Assembly: GCA_011525915.1 (NCBI GenBank)
Contig: WYBM01000078.1
Location: 1-64,000, forward strand
Length of the DNA stretch: 64,000 nt
DNA from: Ardenticatenaceae bacterium
GTDB taxonomy: Bacteria > Chloroflexota > Anaerolineae > Promineifilales > Promineifilaceae
Direction: 5' to 3'
Made by a program: the position numbers and the translations under genes. This document shows, piece by piece, positions 60,024 to 64,000 of this stretch. The stretch's first letter is position 1. Each line of letters starts with the position of its first letter. The notes under the pieces were generated by a model that had not been told where the DNA came from, made no database searches, and was given only the letters and a program-made list of their open reading frames with translations.

Positions 60024-61760
60024 CTAGGCTTTATCAGGGTCTATCCATACTTCATACAGCAAATCGTAAGCCGTGGGATGGCCAACGATGCCCTGAAACT
60101 TCTCGTGGGTGATGTTCCACACGCTTTTCCAGAAGCTGTTGCCGATGGGACCACGCGCTTGCATGATGTCTTCAATGTCAGACATGATCGCCCGGCGGGC
60201 TTCTACGTCTAACGTGGCTTCCGCCTGGCGCAGTTTGGCTTCAAACTCATCGTCAAACCAGCGCGTCTCGTTCCAGGCACCGATCGCTTCTTCGATGTAA
60301 GCCAGCGGCAGTACCATGGTATCCAGCGGCCGGTGCGTCCAGGAGGTGATGCCCAGGTCTACCTCGGTCCAACGATCCCAATACCCATTGGGTTCGGTGA
60401 TGTCCAGGCTGATGTCAAAACCAGCGGCAGCGGCCGTTTCCTTAAGCGCCTGCGCCAGTTCTGGCTCGTTTTGATCATTTTTAGTAGCCAGCGTCACTTT
60501 TAATGGCAGCTCGATCCCTTTCTCAGCGGCATACTCTTCTAGCAGGGCGCGTGCCCCTTCCGGGTCGTAAGCCGGGATCGGCTTCTCTGCATAGGCGGGG
60601 TGAATGGGCGCCACATGGGCGTCGATGGAAAGATCACCCTGACCGAAGTAGGCCAGCTGCAAATTCTTCTGACGATCCTGGGCCATCTTCAAAGCGGTGC
60701 GTACCCGGTTGTCATCCCAGGGTTCCAGGTCTACGCGCATGCGCAGCACCAGGCATTGGGCTGTGCTGGCCGGGTAAACGGCCAGGCCAGGTACGTCTTT
60801 AAGCGCCTGCCAGTCGCTGGGGCGGGGGTCGTAGAGGGAATCAACCTGGCGTGATTGCAATGCGGCCACACCAGCATTTTTGTCTGTGGAAACGTAGACA
60901 ATTTCATCCAGATAGGGCAGCGGGCTGCCATCGGCGCCCATGCGCCAGTAATCTTCACGGCGTTTAAAGACGGCGCGTTCACCCTCGGCATACTCTTGTA
61001 ATAGGAAGGCACCAGTGCCTATGGGCTGCTTGACAATGTCGCCTTCAAAGTTGCGATGCAGGATAACGGCCGGGTAATGGAAGAGGTGTTCCGGCACGCC
61101 GATGTTGGGCGTTTGCAGGTGCAGGCGTATGTGGTAATCATCCACCATTTCCACATCTTGCATGCCGCTGAGGTAAGATAACAGGCCAAACATCGAGGAC
61201 CCCACTTTCTCATCGAGCCATTGGCCAAAGGTAAACATGACGTCTGCGGTGGTTAATTCGTCCCCGTTGTTAAACATGATACCCTTTTTCAAGAACAGGT
61301 CCCAGGTGGCGACGTCGGCGCTGGCTTCCCATTTCTCCAGAAGATACGGCCGTGTAATGTTGTCTGGGCCTGTCTCCGTCAGGTATTCATTGATCTGGCG
61401 TACAATATTGGCCCCTTCCACCCAGGAGAGGCGCGCCGGATGGTCCAGTAATTGCAGCTGCATAGATTTGGTCAGCCGCCCGCCTCGCTGTGGGCCGCCT
61501 GTCGCCGGCGCCGGTTCGGCAGCCGTTTCGCCGCTTGTTGAGGGCTCACTGTCACTGGCCGGCTGTTCCGCGGTTTGTTCGGTTGTGCCGCCGCCACAAG
61601 CCGCCGCAAACGTAGCCACCCCTGCTGACAGACCCAGCAGTGTAGAAATGCGCATAAACTCACGGCGGCTGATGCGTCCTTTCTCTAATTGTTCATAGGC
61701 CACGGGGATGTAAGGATGGACATTTTCTAACTCTTTTTTATTAATTTGAGGTTTCTTCAC
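60024..61760 (-). CDS. Peptide-type ABC transporter substrate-binding protein (Tat lipoprotein)
   Basis: The 578-residue protein starts at the GTG at 61760, which has AAGGAGGAGG upstream; an ATG nine codons earlier is less likely. It has a Tat motif in ISRREFMRIS, a hydrophobic segment and a lipobox AAACGGG, followed by a Thr/Ser/Glu-rich linker and a family 5 SBP domain (RGGRLTKSMQLQLLDHPARL, KKGIMFNNGDELTTADVMFTF, PIGTGAFLLQEYAEGERAVFKRREDYW). It captures a peptide or related solute for the fused transporter. Confidence 0.9.
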   Translation of the reverse strand: MKKPQINKKELENVHPYIPVAYEQLEKGRISRREFMRISTLLGLSAGVATFAAACGGGTTEQTAEQPASDSEPSTSGETAAEPAPATGGPQRGGRLTKSMQLQLLDHPARLSWVEGANIVRQINEYLTETGPDNITRPYLLEKWEASADVATWDLFLKKGIMFNNGDELTTADVMFTFGQWLDEKVGSSMFGLLSYLSGMQDVEMVDDYHIRLHLQTPNIGVPEHLFHYPAVILHRNFEGDIVKQPIGTGAFLLQEYAEGERAVFKRREDYWRMGADGSPLPYLDEIVYVSTDKNAGVAALQSRQVDSLYDPRPSDWQALKDVPGLAVYPASTAQCLVLRMRVDLEPWDDNRVRTALKMAQDRQKNLQLAYFGQGDLSIDAHVAPIHPAYAEKPIPAYDPEGARALLEEYAAEKGIELPLKVTLATKNDQNEPELAQALKETAAAAGFDISLDITEPNGYWDRWTEVDLGITSWTHRPLDTMVLPLAYIEEAIGAWNETRWFDDEFEAKLRQAEATLDVEARRAIMSDIEDIMQARGPIGNSFWKSVWNITHEKFQGIVGHPTAYDLLYEVWIDPDKA

Positions 61761-62305
61761 AGTTGACCTCCTCCTTATGTCAGTCAATCTGGGAATGTGT
61801 TCCCAGGTAGTCGGTGAGATGATTATGTTATTGTCATACTAGATAATATGGGCTGTTTGTCAGTTTATCACCTCCTTGATTTATTAGGATGATGAACAAT
61901 GATGCAAGTTTATGAGAAGAAAGGTTTTGTGGAAATGCTTGTTTAGAACATAAAACTTTCAAACCTTGGCATGGTGTCGGTGGCTATGGTTGCGAGTTAC
62001 CAATGGCGGGTTACTTTTCATAATAGCATGACTTCAATATCCAGCCAACCAAATGCCTGATCAGACACCGTCATTTTTTTCGTTAGCTTCATAGGGCATG
62101 ATAGAAGCGTAATAAGTAATGGTTCGAAAAATGTATTGGCAAGTGCAAAGACCCCGACAGCGGGGTCTTTCTGTTGTCCTGGCCAATGATGGGGAGTGTG
62201 AAAAGGCAGCTGATGAAGCCATATGCTAAAATAGCGTACCTCTGGCAGGCTGTAAAAAATTGAACTTGCAAGTATGATTGACATTTTAATTCTGATCCCA
62301 TATGC
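61761..62305. other. Gene-free region upstream of the peptide transporter and MarR genes
   Basis: This 545-bp stretch holds no convincing gene. It includes a perfect extended Shine-Dalgarno sequence on the - strand (AAGGAGGTGAT, 61867-61877) followed by a possible nine-codon frame starting with CTG (61863 down to 61834), and a terminator-like hairpin at 62147-62170. Open frames of about 100 codons on the - strand have no family look and are probably chance. Confidence 0.5.
62147..62170. terminator. Rho-independent terminator-like hairpin
   Basis: AAAGACCCCG (62147-62156) pairs with CGGGGTCTTT (62161-62170) around an ACAG loop. The ten-pair GC-rich stem flanked by A and T runs is typical of a terminator that could work in both directions. 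No gene ends next to it, so it may be left over from a deleted gene or act on leader transcripts. Confidence 0.7.
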
Positions 62306-62332
62306 TTGATGCATCAAATATTGATGCATCAA
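62306..62332. promoter_or_regulatory. Double TTGATGCATCAA palindrome (MarR operator)
   Basis: The 12-bp palindrome TTGATGCATCAA occurs twice (62306-62317 and 62321-62332), 15 bp centre to centre, ending 20 bp before the MarR start. MarR proteins usually bind such palindromes in their own promoter. The two sites suggest cooperative binding and autoregulation. Confidence 0.7.
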
Positions 62333-62351
62333 CTAATTTGAGATTACGCCC

Positions 62352-62801
62352 TTGTTACTTAAAGGTTATGAATCGATCAAAGCTGTATACCTGTTGTTGG
62401 ATGACGGTGACCAGCAGTTCTTAAGCCACTTTAATCTGACACAAGCGCAGTTTTATGCTTTGCTTTGGTTGGCCGAATCTGCCAAGAATATGAGCGAGTT
62501 GAGTCAGGCAATGCTTTGTGACCCCAGCAATATCACCCGTGTGGCCGGTATTTTGGAACGCAAAGGTTTAATTACCCGACAGCGTGATGACCATGATCGG
62601 CGGATGATACGGTTGGTGTTAACGGCCGTTGGCCAACGGCTCATTGAAACGGTTCACCAGGCGCACGAAACATACACCCACCAGCGCATGAATGTGTTGA
62701 CAGAGCACGAGCAGACCCATTTACTGGCACTGTTGTCCAAACTCTGTGATGGCCTGCGCCAACAACTGCCCCCCCGCGAATCGGTATCGGAAGGAGCGTG
62801 A
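62352..62801 (+). CDS. MarR family transcriptional regulator
   Basis: The 149-residue protein has the MarR winged helix: AQFYALLWLAESAKNMSELSQAMLCDPSNITRVAGILERKGLITRQRDDHDRRMIRLVLTAVGQRL. The start is a TTG at 62352; a stop at 62334 leaves no ATG in frame. Low initiation at TTG would fit a regulator. A tight terminator follows its stop, so it is probably its own transcript, with the amylase gene read from another promoter or by read-through. Confidence 0.85.
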   Translation: MLLKGYESIKAVYLLLDDGDQQFLSHFNLTQAQFYALLWLAESAKNMSELSQAMLCDPSNITRVAGILERKGLITRQRDDHDRRMIRLVLTAVGQRLIETVHQAHETYTHQRMNVLTEHEQTHLLALLSKLCDGLRQQLPPRESVSEGA

Positions 62802-62820
62802 TTCCCCACGCTCCTTTTTT
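62793..62820 (+). terminator. Rho-independent terminator after marR
   Basis: GGAGCGTG (62793-62800) pairs with CACGCTCC (62807-62814) around ATTCCC, followed by a T run (62815-62820 and beyond). The stem overlaps the MarR stop codon. This is a clear intrinsic terminator. Confidence 0.88.
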
Positions 62821-62841
62821 ATTTTTCTTAAGGAGAAGGAT

Positions 62842-64000
62842 ATGAAAACGCGATCTCGCATTTTATTTTTTCTACTCTTGTTGATTGGTTTGTTGGCCCC
62901 GATGGCGGTGACGGTGCAAAAAACCGAAGCCAGGACCATTAGTAATGATGCATCCTATAAAAGCGATGTCTGCTACCAGATCATCACAGACCGTTTTTAT
63001 GATGGCAACAGCGGCAATAACAACCCCGCCCAAAGCCCAGGGCTGTATGACGCCGCCAAATCAAACTGGAAGCTGTATTGGGGTGGTGACTGGGCTGGCA
63101 TCCAGGCGAAGATGACCTATTTAAGGGATATGGGGGTCACAGCCATTTGGATTTCACCCCCTGTAGACAATATCAATGTGGCCGCTACCTACAACGGCGT
63201 GCCCAATGCTGGCTACCACGGTTATTGGACGCGTGACTTTAAACTGCCAGAAGAGCATTTTGGCACCATGACTGATTTCCAAAACCTGGTCAACGCGGCC
63301 CACACGAACGGCATCAAGGTCATTGTGGATTGGGCCCCCAACCACACCAGCCCGGCAGATGTGAACAACGCCAGTTTTGCCGAAAACGGGGCATTGTATA
63401 ATGCCGGCACTTTTGTGGCCAGTTATGCCAATGACCCCAACGGCTATTTTCATCACAACGGGGGCATCACCAATTGGGATGACCGTTATGAAACACAATA
63501 CCTGAATCTGGCGGACCTGGCTGACTTTGAGCAGACCAATTCCTTTGTCAACCAGTATATGCAAGATGCCCTGGCAGTGTGGCTGGCCAAGGATATTGAC
63601 GGCCTGCGTATGGATGCCGTGAAACATATGACGTTTGGCTGGCAGCGAGCCTATAACGATGACATTTTACATGACAAAGACCTCTTTATCTTTGGCGAGT
63701 GGTACCTGGGCAGCACCAGCGATCCGCTCTACAAGGATAATGTGCGTTTTGCAGATGAGAGCGGCACGGCCGTGTTGGACTTTTACCTCAATCATGCCAT
63801 TCGTGACGTTTTTGGTTCCGGCCAGGGCATGCAAACGCTGGATAATGCCATCAACCAGACAGCCGCCGATTATAAATACAAAGAAAACCTGGTTACCTTT
63901 ATTGATAACCATGATATGTCCCGCTTCCTCAGCCTCAATAATAACAATACCCAGCTTCATCTGGCGCTGGCCTTCTTGATGACCGTGCGTGGTACTCCCT
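62842..64000 (+). CDS. Secreted GH13 alpha-amylase-type enzyme, 5' part
   Basis: The gene starts at an ATG preceded by AAGGAGAAGGA and runs off the window end (386 codons seen). A signal peptide (about 1-31, LFFLLLLIGLLAPMAVTV) precedes the GH13 barrel. Visible conserved regions are VIVDWAPNHTSP, GLRMDAVKHM with the nucleophile Asp, FGEWYLG with the acid/base Glu, and FIDNHDMSRF with the third carboxylate. The order and spacing resemble cyclodextrin glucanotransferase-related amylases. It probably breaks down starch or glycogen outside the cell; a C-terminal binding domain may follow. Confidence 0.9.
   Translation, partial: MKTRSRILFFLLLLIGLLAPMAVTVQKTEARTISNDASYKSDVCYQIITDRFYDGNSGNNNPAQSPGLYDAAKSNWKLYWGGDWAGIQAKMTYLRDMGVTAIWISPPVDNINVAATYNGVPNAGYHGYWTRDFKLPEEHFGTMTDFQNLVNAAHTNGIKVIVDWAPNHTSPADVNNASFAENGALYNAGTFVASYANDPNGYFHHNGGITNWDDRYETQYLNLADLADFEQTNSFVNQYMQDALAVWLAKDIDGLRMDAVKHMTFGWQRAYNDDILHDKDLFIFGEWYLGSTSDPLYKDNVRFADESGTAVLDFYLNHAIRDVFGSGQGMQTLDNAINQTAADYKYKENLVTFIDNHDMSRFLSLNNNNTQLHLALAFLMTVRGTP

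Noticed and set aside
62018-62332. About 104-codon frame on the - strand
   Set aside because: It crosses the terminator hairpin and the MarR operator and its product has no recognisable domain.

Overview
The window is 64 kb of a moderately GC-rich bacterial chromosome. It contains no rRNA, tRNA or phage marker, so taxonomy rests on gene content and style. Fused and tandem ABC components, small DUF4386/DUF6326 membrane proteins, many FAD-dependent amine oxidoreductases and a heavily iterated ACGGCCGT palindrome suggest a Chloroflexota (Anaerolineae-like) bacterium. That assignment is inference.

Layout. (1) 0-6 kb, + strand: a more AT-rich stretch with small membrane proteins, a rhodanese and three paralogous zinc-free quinone-oxidoreductase-type MDR enzymes. 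It almost lacks the ACGGCCGT word and may be acquired DNA. (2) 25.7-6.7 kb, - strand: about 19 kb of co-directional genes for quaternary-amine demethylation. In transcription order these are a GntR regulator, a non-pyrrolysine MttB-family methyltransferase, a dimethylglycine-dehydrogenase-like flavoprotein, EtfB/EtfA, a glycine-betaine type ABC transporter (binding protein, ATPase, double permease), an iron alcohol dehydrogenase, a PF13769 protein, a corrinoid-reactivating ASKHA protein, a corrinoid protein, a homocysteine methyltransferase, an MTHFR C-terminal-type Fe-S/Zn protein, MTHFR, and a methyl-THF:corrinoid methyltransferase. (3) 25.8-32.9 kb, + strand: DinB, DUF1638 and a four-subunit sarcosine oxidase/dehydrogenase (B, D, A, G) with a NUDIX gene inserted. 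(4) 33-54 kb: a second amine-related region with three more FAD oxidoreductases, two more MttB homologues, an iron and a zinc alcohol dehydrogenase, a class I amidotransferase, two enolase-superfamily proteins, a MetE-like protein, EamA exporters, AraC and IclR regulators, and at least two gene remnants. (5) 54-61.8 kb: a CBS/ACT protein and a dipeptide-type ABC transporter with fused ATPases, enlarged permeases and a Tat-lipoprotein receptor. (6) 62.3 kb to the end: a MarR regulator and the 5' part of a secreted GH13 alpha-amylase.

How it works together (inference from families). Betaine-like compounds enter through the ProXVW-type transporter. MttB moves a methyl group to the corrinoid protein, which the ASKHA protein keeps reduced. 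The MtgA/AcsE-like enzyme passes the methyl to tetrahydrofolate, and MTHFR oxidises methyl-THF to methylene-THF. Dimethylglycine and sarcosine are then demethylated by flavoproteins carrying GcvT-type folate domains, with electrons going to ETF or oxygen, leaving glycine.

Non-coding structure is unusually rich. There are three copies of a roughly 118-bp cloverleaf-like repeat with compensatory base changes, a family of CAGT/ACTG-rich intergenic hairpins, a 55-bp tandem array at the end of a flavoprotein gene, about 110 ACGGCCGT octamers (counted by eye), and two clear regulator palindromes.
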